From positions 4,551,001-4,615,000 of the forward strand of contig JAPVLO010000073.1 in assembly GCA_027257055.1 (NCBI GenBank): a stretch of DNA of 64,000 bases, read 5' to 3'. Source of the DNA: Cephalopachus bancanus (lineage: Eukaryota > Chordata > Mammalia > Primates > Tarsiidae). Of this stretch, positions 51,312-61,639 are shown in pieces. Position 1 is the stretch's first letter. Every line of letters starts with the position of its first letter. The notes under the pieces were generated by a model that worked only from the letters and a program-made list of their open reading frames with translations, was not told the origin of the DNA and did no database searches. The position numbers were made by a program, and so were the translations under genes.

Positions 51312-53160
51312 AAATTTGTTTACAATAGCTACCAAAAAATAAAGAAAAATATAGTAATAAATATAACCAATGTAAAAGAGCTGTGCACAGAAAATGATAA
51401 AACACTTGTGAAAGAAGTTAAAGAGGACACAAACAAATGGAAGGATATTCCATGTTCATGGATGGGAAGAATTAATATTATTAAAATGTCTATACTGCCC
51501 AAAGTAATCTACAGATTCAGTGTAATCCCTATCAAAATTCCAATGACATTTTTCACAGAAACAGAAAATGATCTTAAAATTTATATGAAATCACAAAAGA
51601 CTCCAAATAGCCAAAGCAATTTTGAGTCAAAAAACCAAATACGGTGTCATCACAACTACCTGATGTTTCAAATTCTACTGTGACACTGTAATAATCAAAA
51701 CACAGACACATAGACCAACGTAACAGAATAGTGAGCACAGATGTAAGTCTATGCATTTACAGGCAATTGATTTTCCACAAAGATGTTGAGAACAAACAAT
51801 GAAGAAAATGCAGACTTCTCAATAAAAGATGCTGGGAAAATGGAATATCCACTATACAGATATATTTTGGATATGAAGAAGAGTAAAATTAGACCCTCAT
51901 ATCATACCATCTTTAAAAAACAACTCAAAATGAATTAAGGACTATAAATGTAAGACCTGAAACTGTACTAGAACAAAACATTGGAGAAAAGCTCCATGAC
52001 ATTGGAACAGGCTATGATTTTTTTGGATATAAACTCAAAAGCACAGGCAACATAAGCGGAAATACACAAATGTGATTACATCAAATTGAAAAGCCTCTGC
52101 ACAGTAAAGAAAACAATCAATAAAGAAAATAAACAACCTAAGGAATGAGAAAATCTATTTGCAAACTATATAGCTGATAAGGGGTTAATATTAAAAGCAT
52201 ATAAGAATCTCAAGCAACTCAGTAATAAGAAAATAAATAACCCTATTTAAAAAATGGGTAAATGGCTTGAAAAGACATTTTTCAAAATAAGACATGCAGA
52301 TGGTCAACAGGTAAATGACGAAGATGCTCAACATTATTAATCATCAGAGAAATGCAGATTAAAGCCACAATAAGATAGTGCCTCATACCTGTTAGAATGG
52401 TTATTATCAAAAGACGGGTATTAACAAGTGTTGGCAAGGATGTGGAAAAAAGGAAAATTTTGTACACTGTTGATGGAATATAAATGGGGACAGTTATGAG
52501 TGAAAATAGAACAAAGGTTTCTCAACAAATCAAAAATAGAACCACCTTATGATCATGCAATGCCACTACTGGGGATGTATTCATAGGGGAGTAAATCAGT
52601 ATGTCAAAAAGATATCTTTACTTCCATCACTGCAGCATTATTCACAGTAGTCAAGATATGATATCTAACTATTCAGTCTAAAAAAAGTTGAAAATCCTGT
52701 TATTTTCGACAACATGAATAATTTGGAGGACATTATGTTATGTGAAATAAGCCAGCCACAGGAAGATAGATATCCTGTAATCTCATTTGTATGGGAAAAT
52801 TAAAAACAATGAACTAATAGAAACAGAGCAAAATGGTGGTTACCAGAGGCCAGGGGGATTTGGGGATTAGGAAGATGTAGGTCAAAGACACAAAATTTCA
52901 GTTAGAAAGGAGGATTAAGTTAAAAAATCTTTTGTATATTATGGTGACTATAGTTAATAGCAAAGTATGTTTACTAGAAAACTGCTAAGAGTGTAGATTG
53001 TGTCTTCACAATCTATAAAGAAATGAGAAGCATGTGAGGTAATGTATATGTTAATTTACTTAATATAGCAGTTCCACAGTGTATACGTATATTAAAACAT
53101 CATGTTGTATACCATAAAGATGCATAAATTTAACTTACCAATTAAAAATTTTAATGAAAA
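51312..53160 (+). mobile_element. Old L1, ORF2 3' half plus 3' UTR
   Basis: The frame at 51408-51560 reads [20 protein letters not shown] then [20 protein letters not shown], part of L1 ORF2. The following sequence has further ORF2 landmarks in order: GACACATAGACCAACGTAAC, AAAGATGCTGGGAAAATGG, CCTCTGCACAGTAAAG, ATCAGAGAAATGCAGATTAA, and the 3' UTR with GGTGGTTACCAGAGGCCAGG. Many frameshifts and stops; no intact ORF. It ends near ACTTACCAATTAAAAATTTT, an L1M-type end. Confidence 0.95.
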
Positions 53161-53559
53161 AATTTGTATCCAGGTGCAGCTATAATATCACTCACATTTT
53201 CACATATTGTTAGAAATAAATCTGAGCAATTTGGACTCTACTTTTGTTTAAAATAGGTAATAGGTTGTCATTTGCTAAATGTCCTTTGTTAATTACATAT
53301 AAGACAGTGTAATTTAACACTGAATATTCCCAATGGACATTTAATGAGAAGTTAATATTTTGCCAGATTCTAAAATTTAGAACTTTTTAGCTGATTTTTA
53401 CGTTTAAGAAAAAATGGTTTATTCTGCAGATTTATGTTTAATAGGTCTTTGAAAGAATTTGAAAAATATTAAAAACAAACCAATTCTGAGGGCTCTTGTA
53501 TACAAAAATTTTGTTATGAAAGCATCAATTCATGCTAAATTCTTATTTCAATTCACTAA

Positions 53560-53762
53560 GGACATCAACTGCCATGGTTCCCTACCCATATGTTCATTAG
53601 AATCACACAGGAGACTATTTTATAAAGAAATATTCTTAGGCTCTACTCCTAGAGATTATGATTTGAATAGGTTTGAGGTAGGGTATAAGAAAATTTCTTT
53701 TTATAAAGCTCCCCAGGTGATTCGGAGTATTAGTCAAATCTGAGACGTACTGCTCTACTAGG
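53560..53762 (+). mobile_element. MER5-like hAT remnant
   Basis: TTAGAATCACACAGGAGACT, GGCTCTACTCCTAGAGATTATG, TTTGAATAGGTTTGAGG, CTCCCCAGGTGATTCGG and AGACGTACTGCTCTACT match the order of MER5A. Confidence 0.75.
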
Positions 53763-53769
53763 TAAAATT

Positions 53770-55955
53770 TTGATACCCTTACTAATTGTAGTCATGTTTA
53801 TTACTATTACTAACTATTAATTATAAAGATCATACAGTGCATAAACACAAGGTATGGAAAGTAAGAAAACTTATCCTGACCTTTTGTTGGTGTTATTTTC
53901 ACTATATAAATTACAATGGCAGAATAAAACATTTAAAAGCTAAACAAATCTCTTGGAAATATTCCATTAAATCCCTTCATACTGTACTATGAAAGTAGGT
54001 CTACAGAGATTAAGTAATTTACCAGTACCACAGGGTTTTTTTTCCTTAAGACATGGGGTAATTTGACTCAAAGAATCCTATCTTTTAAAAAATGTTCTCA
54101 CTATACCATGATTTAGATGTGTATACATAAAATAAGATTATTACTTAAGCATTCTTATTATCCTATTCTCCACTCAGTTTCCAAAAGATGACATCCTTTC
54201 TTTAAGACAGTATTCCCTATTCATTCCATCCTCTCTAGGGAGCCCTATCAGAAGCCACTGGGCAAGGCTTTTGCCTGCTCTCCTCTTTCATGTTGTGGGA
54301 AACTTCTCCTTGACCTTCTGTGGGAAATGATTGTGGAGCCGCTTCCATCTCACTCACCTTGCCAGGCCTAGAGGGCCTTGGAGATCTTGATTTAGACAAA
54401 AAGGATCCAGATTTTACTCATATTATTAAAGTTACATTACGTTATAAATAAGCTTTTAAGAGTTAATATGAGATTATATATAGCATTGTTCCTATGGGAA
54501 CACAAATTTCTGAGCACTGGGCATAGAAGTGGTTGCACGTAACAAAGTCCATTAATAAGTGGGGAAATGTGTGTTAGTGAATCTCAGTTAATGAAATCAC
54601 TTAGAAACATGCTTCTCTCATATCAAGACCTCTGCCTTTCTGCCATTTTGAAAAGGTCTTTCAATTACATAAATTAGAAAAGTCTGTAAATAGACACTAG
54701 AGCATTATTTTTAACAAGTATAAAGCCAATAACCAATTATATTGACAAAAGATTTTATGCCCAAAGAAAATCAAACCCTTATGTTATAATAATATAACAA
54801 TTTCCAGCTGATAAATTAATAATATATAATATGCTTATTTAAACTGTAATTTATTCTATCAGTCTACCATTTACTTGTTTACATAAATAATTTTAAGCTA
54901 TATTATGGAAAACTAATTATATGAATAATCATATAACATTAAAACATATGCAAAGTAAATGATGTACAATGAAATTTTAGCAATTAATCATAACCTCAAT
55001 TTATAGACAGGAATATGTTGGCTTTCAAGAGAAAATAATGCAAGCAAAAGTTCATTGGAAACACCACAGTAGAATTCTTCTTTAAAGTTACTAATGAATT
55101 ATGAATTTAATATACCATTAATATGAACAAATTTTTATTTTGTAGCATAACTGTCTAGCCATCAACTCCTAAAGTTTAACTTCTCCTTTACTGCATTCCA
55201 ATACATGTCCTAAGGCAAGCTGTCTGATAAATTCTCCTCTAAAGATTTGGCTAGTCTTTGGTTCTCTACTAAATTTATACATCCCTCCCCCCATCATACT
55301 CACTAATGCAAAAGCTTTCTGTTTCAAGATTCTTCCTTTGATTCATATCTTTTTTCATTACACCAGCACACAACCCATTTGTATCAAGAGTCACTGAGAA
55401 ACATCAGTATGTACTTTTTAAAGTGCTCTTTATTCTATCTTTACATTCATTTGGTTCAAAAGAGTATACAATTGTCTATGAAAAGTCTTAATTTAAGAAA
55501 GAGTTTGAAATTATAAAATCAACCTTGTAAGTTAAGAATATGCAAAATGAGCCCTTTCACAGTGGTAAATGCCAAGTATGAGTTACATCTCCATTCCTAT
55601 ATTCTTTTTATCTTATTTTCATTTGTCATCCTCCTCCAACCCATTTCCTCTGCTTTGTATTACCAAGTCTTATCCACCAAATAATTGCCGTAGTCATACA
55701 GAGATTAATTGAATGGAGTAGATATTGGCCTTCAAAAAGTTATCTATAAAGAACGAATAACATAACAGTGATTGAAAATGAAAAGCTTACATCTGTACCA
55801 GCAATCAGGACAGGCTCAATTATACGGAGCTAAAAATTTTGGTTCATTGCGTACTGAGTTAGATGAGGGATCTCTGAATGCTCACTTTAAATGTGAAAGT
55901 TTAAAATAGGATATGGCAACATGTATCTCAATTCTCAAAAGCCATGAAAGTACTC
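53770..55955. other. Unassigned FOXP2 intron
   Basis: AT-rich. Patches at 54170-54330 and 55150-55420 look like old repeats (L2-like phrasing such as CCTTCTGTGGGAAATG) but were not assigned. No exon seen. Confidence 0.35.
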
Positions 55956-55959
55956 TGGA

Positions 55960-56244
55960 CAAAAATGAATTGTAAGCCTCTCTTCCTCTGCTCATCATTT
56001 AAGGTTAGTCTTTCCCCAGTTCTCATCCACCATTCCTTTTTCTTATCACTCTATAAGTTAACAGCTACTTCTCAGCCTTCTTTCCATGTCTCCTACAACC
56101 CCTAATCTCAAAGTGTTTATAAGCTTTTTTCCCATTTTCTTCTACTCCTTTTTCCCCTCCATCTCCTTCTTCTCTCATTCTCTAAGTGCTGTTACTCAGA
56201 CTCATGATCTTGAATTCCATCTATATGCTGACAACTTATAGATT
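55960..56244 (+). mobile_element. L2 (sense), part 1 of a split copy
   Basis: Ends GATCTTGAATTCCATCTATA followed by TGCTGACAACTTATAGATT, which is the L2 'ccatctctatgctgatgact' region. It continues at 56546 after the Alu. Confidence 0.7.
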
Positions 56245-56545
56245 GATTGATTGATTGATTGAGTTGGAGTCTCACTCCATCGCCAGACTGGAGTGCAATA
56301 GCACACTCACCGCTCACGGCCACCACAGTATCGACCCGCTGGGCTCATGTGATCTGCCTCAGCCTTCCTAAATAGCAAGAACTATAGGTATGTGCTACCA
56401 CGCCTGGGTAATTTTTTTATTTATTGTAGAAATGTGGTCTTGCCAAACTGCCCAGGCTGTTCTCGAACCCGTGGGCTCAGGCAATCACCTCACCCTGACC
56501 TCCCAAAGTACTGGGATTATAGACTTGAGCCACCACACCCAGAAA
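56245..56545 (-). mobile_element. Alu, intermediate type
   Basis: Reversed copy with (ATTG)n tail on the plus strand at 56240-56262. It has GAGTTGGAGTCTCACTCC and CCGCTCACGGCCACCACAG (early form of the right-arm stem), GAACCCGTGGGCTCAGGC, and ancestral TACTGGGATTATAG. Target-site duplications TTATAGATT at 56236-56244 and 56546-56554. Confidence 0.93.
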
Positions 56546-57444
56546 TTATAGATTTATATCTCCAGGTTTTGATGCCTTCCATGAACGCACTCAATTTGTC
56601 CACTTGCCTTGATCATGCCATGTATCTCTCAAATAAGGATATTAAATTTAAACATTTATCAATGAAACATCTTATGAACAGCCACCCCCCAAAAAAGAAA
56701 CCAGAATAAAACAAACAAAAAAACCTCTGCTCTTTCTCAGTTTACTAATTTGGATGAACCCTAAGTGCTGCAGTTATCCACAAATCCTCTTTATCTCTCA
56801 CACTTCCACATCAACCCATCAAAAATCAACAAAACCTTTGGAATGCATCCACAACTGTAACACTTCATATCACTTCCACTGCAATCAGTCTAGTCCAAGC
56901 TTCCATCATTTCTTCCCTGAACTTTTAGTCTTTCTTTCTGGTTTCTCCATTTTCTCCTTTCCATCCCCTTCAACATATTCTGCACACAGCAGTCAAAGTA
57001 AACTTTTTAAAACTTAAACCACAACATGTTGATTTCCTTTGCCTGTCTTGCTTAGAATAAAATCTGTACATAAACTGGCCAGTTGCTACCTCCAAGACTC
57101 ACTTTCATATCACTATGCTCTTTTCTCACTCTGATCCAGACACACTGGCTCCCTTGTTCATCGTCAAATAGAGAAAGTACACTCTCATCTTAAAGCCACT
57201 GCACACACTGTCCCCTCAGTCTAGAATCCCTCGAATACACAGGGTTTGCTCCTTTACTTTCTTAAGATTTCTACAATGTTTCTCATTACAGAGGTCTTTT
57301 TTACTGACTATCAAAAGAGCACACCTCTGTCCCATTAGCCTCCAATTTTTTCTTTATAGCACTTATCAGTATACTGTAATATCTATTTGCTTACTGGCCT
57401 GCCCTCTAACTACAATGTAAAATCCAGGAGAACAGAGACTTCAG
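56546..57444 (+). mobile_element. L2 (sense), part 2 of the split copy
   Basis: TTTATATCTCCAGGTTTTGATG, TGCACACAGCAGTCAAAGT, TTGCTTAGAATAAAATCTG, GTCCCCTCAGTCTAGAATCC and AGCACTTATCAGTATACTG follow L2 in order. A 103-codon plus ORF at 56392-56709 is a chance reading over Alu and L2. Confidence 0.85.
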
Positions 57445-58243
57445 TGTAGCCTCTGCCTTCAAGGTGAGAAGAGAAAGGAAGAAAACGGATAGGCAGACAG
57501 ATTAGGATGGGTCCTGGTAAAACCTTCTGCTGCAAACCCCACAGACTGGAGTGAGAACAATTATTTCCATGTCCATGAACTGCTCCTTTTGCACACTTCT
57601 TCTTGATTGGCCCTTTTTAACCCTTTTTCAATTGGTGCATTTTCAATCCCACAAAATGCTGCCTCTCCCTGATTGCTTTCTACCACCTACCAATCAGCAC
57701 ACTCTCAAGACTATATAAACCCCTGACTGCAGAAGCATCATCAGCAACCCTCTTTCTGGTCCCCTTCTGCTGCTGGGAGCTTTTCTGTCTTCTAATAAAT
57801 TGCCACTCACTTTCTGGTGTCTGCGTGCCTCAGTCTTCCTGGGTATGAGGCTACAACCTGGAACTACTGACCTAGAAGAGCTGCACACACTGAACTGGAA
57901 CAGCCAGACCCACCAAGCTGAAAGAACTTCAACACTCCTTGATGGCCTGGCTTGCAGGCCCACCGAGCCAAAGGAGCTATAACACTTCTCGGAGGGATGG
58001 TTCACCAGTCCCCCAGATCAGCAGAGCTGTAAACACTTCTGGGGCTCCACTCACTGACTCCCGAACTAAGAGAGTTGTAACATTCCTTGGGGGCTCTGCA
58101 GCTGTTGGCACCCCTGAGTTCTTAGGCACCACAACACTTCCCTATCCAGACCCATCATGTCCTCGGCCACCGTATGACTTTTGGGTTGGCAATGCAGTTC
58201 TGGGAACTGCAACGTTCCTTGGGGGTCCAGCTGGGCAATTGCA
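57445..58243 (+). mobile_element. Solo LTR of an endogenous retrovirus
   Basis: A block with TG at 57445 and CA at 58242-58243, inserted in the 3' end of an L2; flanks TCAG and TCAA may be a 4-bp target-site duplication with one change. It has CCAAT at 57690-57694, a TATA box TATATAAA at 57712-57719, and AATAAA at 57794-57799. The U5 is over 400 bp and made of imperfect 40-50-bp repeats around GAGCTGTAACACTTC and CTTGGGGG. This layout resembles HERV9/LTR12-type class I LTRs. There is no gag, pol or env nearby. It lies antisense to FOXP2. The exact ends are my best reading. Confidence 0.75.
57690..57719 (+). promoter_or_regulatory. LTR promoter: CCAAT and TATA box
   Basis: CCAAT at 57690-57694 and TATATAAA at 57712-57719 within the solo LTR. 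Reversed CCAAT motifs (GATTGG, AATTGG) lie at about 57605-57637. Confidence 0.6.
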
Positions 58244-58340
58244 TCAATGGGTGATATGTTCTAGTCACATGCATATCTCCAGTGCTAAGAATAGTGCCTT
58301 GCATATAGGTGGTGCTTAAAAAATATTTGTCAAAAAAATG
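58244..58340 (+). mobile_element. L2 (sense), part 3: the 3' end
   Basis: CTCCAGTGCTAAGAATAGTG and GCTTAAAAAATATTTGTCAA are the L2 3' end, continuing from 57444 across the LTR. Confidence 0.85.
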
Positions 58341-58389
58341 AGTGTATAAATATATACCAAATGGCATTGATTTAGCTATCATGTAATAC

Positions 58390-59215
58390 TGGTCTCCCCA
58401 TTCTCTCTCTTCAGTATCAGCCCATTCTCTAATTTTCAGAGATTTAGATCTATATTTCTAACTCTTGGGGGAAAAAAAGTATCCACTTGAATATCCCACA
58501 GACAAAACAAATAAATCCAAAAGTAAACTTGTCCTTATATTCAAATCTTGCTCTTATTTGCACAAATTTTATTAGGCTATAAGGCAATTCCCCTCCCCTC
58601 CAGAAAAACCTTTAGAGACATATTTGATTTATCTTAGCACCTCTACCCACACCCAATCCTTCTCCAAGTCGTGTCTATACTATTTACTTAGTACCTTTTT
58701 TTAAAATGTCCATTGACCTTCCTCACTACAACTGCCTCAGTCTAGGATCTTAACTCTTGCTAGCCTATTGGAGTAAACTGCTAACTGAATACCCCATTTT
58801 AATTCTTAAAGCTTAACTCAGATCAATTCTTTTTATTGCTGTTCCTCTATCTTACAAAATTCAAACTTGATTATGTCATTCTCCTCTAAAAATCCTTTCA
58901 ATTGCTCACCTTTCTAAAACAAAATTCAAAGGTCAAAAGTGAGGGTGGGATCTTTTCATTCCCTGCTTCTTCTCTCCCTAAGGTATCTCCAGGGAGATAT
59001 CTTTCTTTCTGCAGGGCTTTCTTTCTACATGGGTGTCCTGTGCTCCAACTGTGCCAAAGCACCAAGGATATATGCTTTGGTAGGGCTAGACCATAAGCTC
59101 TATGAAGATAAGGATCATTTCCATTTTGTATTCATCTATATGTCCCCAGATCTTGGCTCACTGTGCCCCTCAATTAGATGATGACAAATATTTGCTAGAT
59201 GAGTGAATGACTCTA
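58390..59215 (+). mobile_element. Second L2 copy (sense)
   Basis: ATCCACTTGAATATCCCACAG, TTGATTATGTCATTCTCCTC, ATAAGCTCTATGAAGATAAGG, GACAAATATTTGCTAGATGAG: L2 landmarks in order through to the 3' end. Confidence 0.75.
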
Positions 59216-59219
59216 CACT

Positions 59220-59435
59220 TCTGAACTGGATGATGCCTCTGCCAGGAAAAGCCCTACCCTTCCTTTTGCATATTTGTCATATTCCTACTCATCTTTCAGG
59301 ACTAAGCTTGAATTTCATGTTCACTGAACAGTTTGTCAACATCCTCAAGCAGAAAGGTTATTTCATCGACCATCCATTATCTACCACATTTAAACAATAA
59401 TTATTTAATTAAATATGTCTTTTTAAATAAAAAGA
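59220..59435 (+). mobile_element. Third L2 copy (sense), part 1
   Basis: CTACTCATCTTTCAGGACTAAG and GAATTTCATGTTCACTG match the L2 3' region. The Alu at 59436 interrupts it. Confidence 0.65.
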
Positions 59436-59745
59436 GCCGGGCTCGGTGGCTCAGCCTGTAATCCCGTGCCTTTGGGAGGCTGAGGTGAGTGGATTGCCTG
59501 AGCCCGCGGGTTTGAGACCCGCCTGGGCAGTGAGATCTCATCTCTACAATAAATAAAAAAATCAGCCGGGCGTGGTAGCACATGCCTGTAATTCAGGCTA
59601 CTCGGAAGCCTGAGGCAAAGGGATCGCCGGCGCCCAGCAGGTCGAGGCTGCGGTGGCCGGAAGCGGCCACTGCACTCCAGTCTGGGCGACAGAGTGAGAC
59701 TCCAACTCAAAAAACAATAATTAATAAATAAATAAATAGATAAAT
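59436..59745 (+). mobile_element. Derived-family Alu
   Basis: GCCGGGCTCGGTGGCTCAGC start, with the left and right family marks. Target-site duplications AAATAAAAAG at 59425-59434 and 59746-59755. Tail of (AAAT)n with one AGAT unit. The right-arm hairpin loop is GAAG, with the stem intact. Confidence 0.97.
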
Positions 59746-59755
59746 AAATAAAAAG

Positions 59756-59875
59756 TATGTATTCTCTTGGGTGAGAAATACACCCTATTTATTTATTTAT
59801 TTTATTTCCAACACTTAGGACAGTTTCAGGCATACAGCAAACTATGTCTTGCTGAATGAATGTGGCAAAATGTTA
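59756..59875 (+). mobile_element. Third L2 copy (sense), 3' end
   Basis: CCAACACTTAGGACAGTTTC and CTTGCTGAATGAATGTGGC, the L2 3' end; preceded by a (TTTA)n run. Confidence 0.6.
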
Positions 59876-59879
59876 TTTA

Positions 59880-60785
59880 CCCTTTGTTCTTTGGTGAGAT
59901 GAAGTTATCTCCATCTCTGTGGCAGAGTCTTCTAGTTGTATATTTAGTATATATTGCTGCCCTCTTTCTCACAAAAAGAAATATGATTTTATTAGAGAAG
60001 GTAATATGTCCTGATAAAAACTAACTTCTCTGTCACCCTTAAAGTTAGGGGGTGTCTTTGGGACATAATTCTAATAGATAAGCCATAAGCAAAGTCTGCA
60101 GAGAACTTTGCTTTCCTGATAAAGACATTATTTATCCTTCCCCTTCTTCCAGCATATGTAGGAACATGGTCCTCACTACTTTGTGACTACAGGGGGCAGG
60201 TCAAGATTATTAACAAAACTTCGGCTGTGGCATCTTTCAGTCATTGAGTCAATGTTGACAAAAACTAAATTCCAGGCTTCTCTGTGTTATGTGAAAAAGT
60301 TAATTTCCTAATGTGTTTATGTCTCAGTTTTTAACATATCTGTATCTTTGAGATGGTGAATATAATTACAGCTCTGAGATATAGTTCAATTACAACTTTT
60401 GGTCAAATAACACATCACAATTATGATAAATGAGTAGTCAGTCACTGAAATATTATTTGGAATAGCTTCATTTCTGCTTGCTAAGATAGATTTAAGGATA
60501 AATTATAGAAAATTTTTTAGATTCCTGGAAAAACAAAGATTCAGGTAGAAGCTTTGACAGAGTTTCCATTTTATCTAATTAGATATGTGGGTCCTTCCTT
60601 AATTATTGATGCAAAAGTTTGTTGTTGTTGTTTCTCTGGGGAGAATAAGAATCTCATTTCCCAAGAATGTATTCTTTCCAAGAGATAAACTGATAGTGTT
60701 GCTTTGGATTTTAAACATCAACAGTATTTATCTTCAGAGATGAGTAGTTATTAGAGATTGCTAAACATGGTGATATAAAACATTT
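59880..60785. other. Unassigned FOXP2 intron
   Basis: No exon or named repeat. Confidence 0.4.
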
Positions 60786-60789
60786 TCTA

Positions 60790-61088
60790 GGTGTCCATCA
60801 TAATCAGTGATCTATCACAGAAACAAAGAACTGAATACCACTTGTTCTCACTCATAAGTGGACCCTGAACATTTATCATAATACTACATGAAGGGGATTG
60901 GCAGTAGCAGGTCACTGCCAGGGGAGGGGGTGTATTAGTGTATTACATAACACTAATAAGGGTACCTGATCCCAAACTAGGCAAATGGGGACCACTGGGA
61001 AGCCCAAACATCACCTATACAATGACCATTTATGTACCTAACCCTGATTGTACCCCACGTCTTTAAAATAAAAAAGAAAAGAAAAAAT
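60790..61088 (+). mobile_element. L1 3' end, lineage-specific type
   Basis: CAGTGATCTATCACAGAAAC, CTCACTCATAAGTGGACCC, GAACATTTATCATAATACTA and end GTACCCCACGTCTTTAAAAT with an A-rich tail. Flanks ATTTTCTA on both sides (60782-60789 and 61089-61096) look like target-site duplications, so this is a 300-bp 5'-truncated insertion. Confidence 0.88.
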
Positions 61089-61514
61089 ATTTTCTATTTT
61101 CATCACTGAATAACAGCTCTTTCCGCCTTATGGAGGCCTAATATACAAAAATAAGATACTCTACACAGATGCGTACTCTCATAACAAGCACACATTAGCT
61201 CAAAATAAATATAGCTTAAGGATTATATATCTCCTCAAAGATTCTCTGTCATTCATTGATCTATCACTCATTGAGTAATTCCTACTGAGTGCCAATCATT
61301 GAGCACTTCATCATTGAGATCAGGCCAGTCCTGAAGCTCTGTAAAATTTGAATTTGGTCAATATTTAAACAATATTAAGAACATTTAAGTAAAGTTGCAG
61401 CAAAATGACATATTTTGTCTGATGCTGACATTTAAGTATTTTCAAGAAATTTGCCTCCATGCAATTATAAAAATTAAAAAATGGCAAAACACAATTTGAT
61501 CATTGCTACATTTC

Positions 61515-61621
61515 TTTTTCTTTTTCTTTTTTTAGTTAAGAAAGGTAAATTTATTGGAGAAGATACATTGTGAAGGGCACAATGAGCAGGACAGCAGCAA
61601 GAGTGTCTGCTGTCTGCTCCC
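61515..61621 (-). mobile_element. Tiny L1-mobilised poly(A) insertion, source unknown
   Basis: On the minus strand an 88-base body begins GCAGGGAGCAGACAGCAG... and contains AATAAA (plus 61550-61555), then 15 bases later an A-rich tail (plus 61515-61533). Perfect 11-bp target-site duplications TGCTACATTTC flank it at 61504-61514 and 61622-61632. It is the 3' end of some polyadenylated RNA, strongly 5'-truncated. Candidates are an mRNA retrocopy or an LTR-derived transcript. Confidence 0.85.
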
Positions 61622-61639
61622 TGCTACATTTCAAGTGAA

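Noticed and set aside
51408..51683. 91-codon ORF with reverse-transcriptase-like start
   Set aside because: Part of a decayed L1 ORF2; it runs into frameshifts and is not a separate gene.
57694..58319. ORFs of 103 and 126 codons on both strands
   Set aside because: They lie within the solo LTR and its repetitive U5; no gene family recognised, and the LTR explains the base composition.
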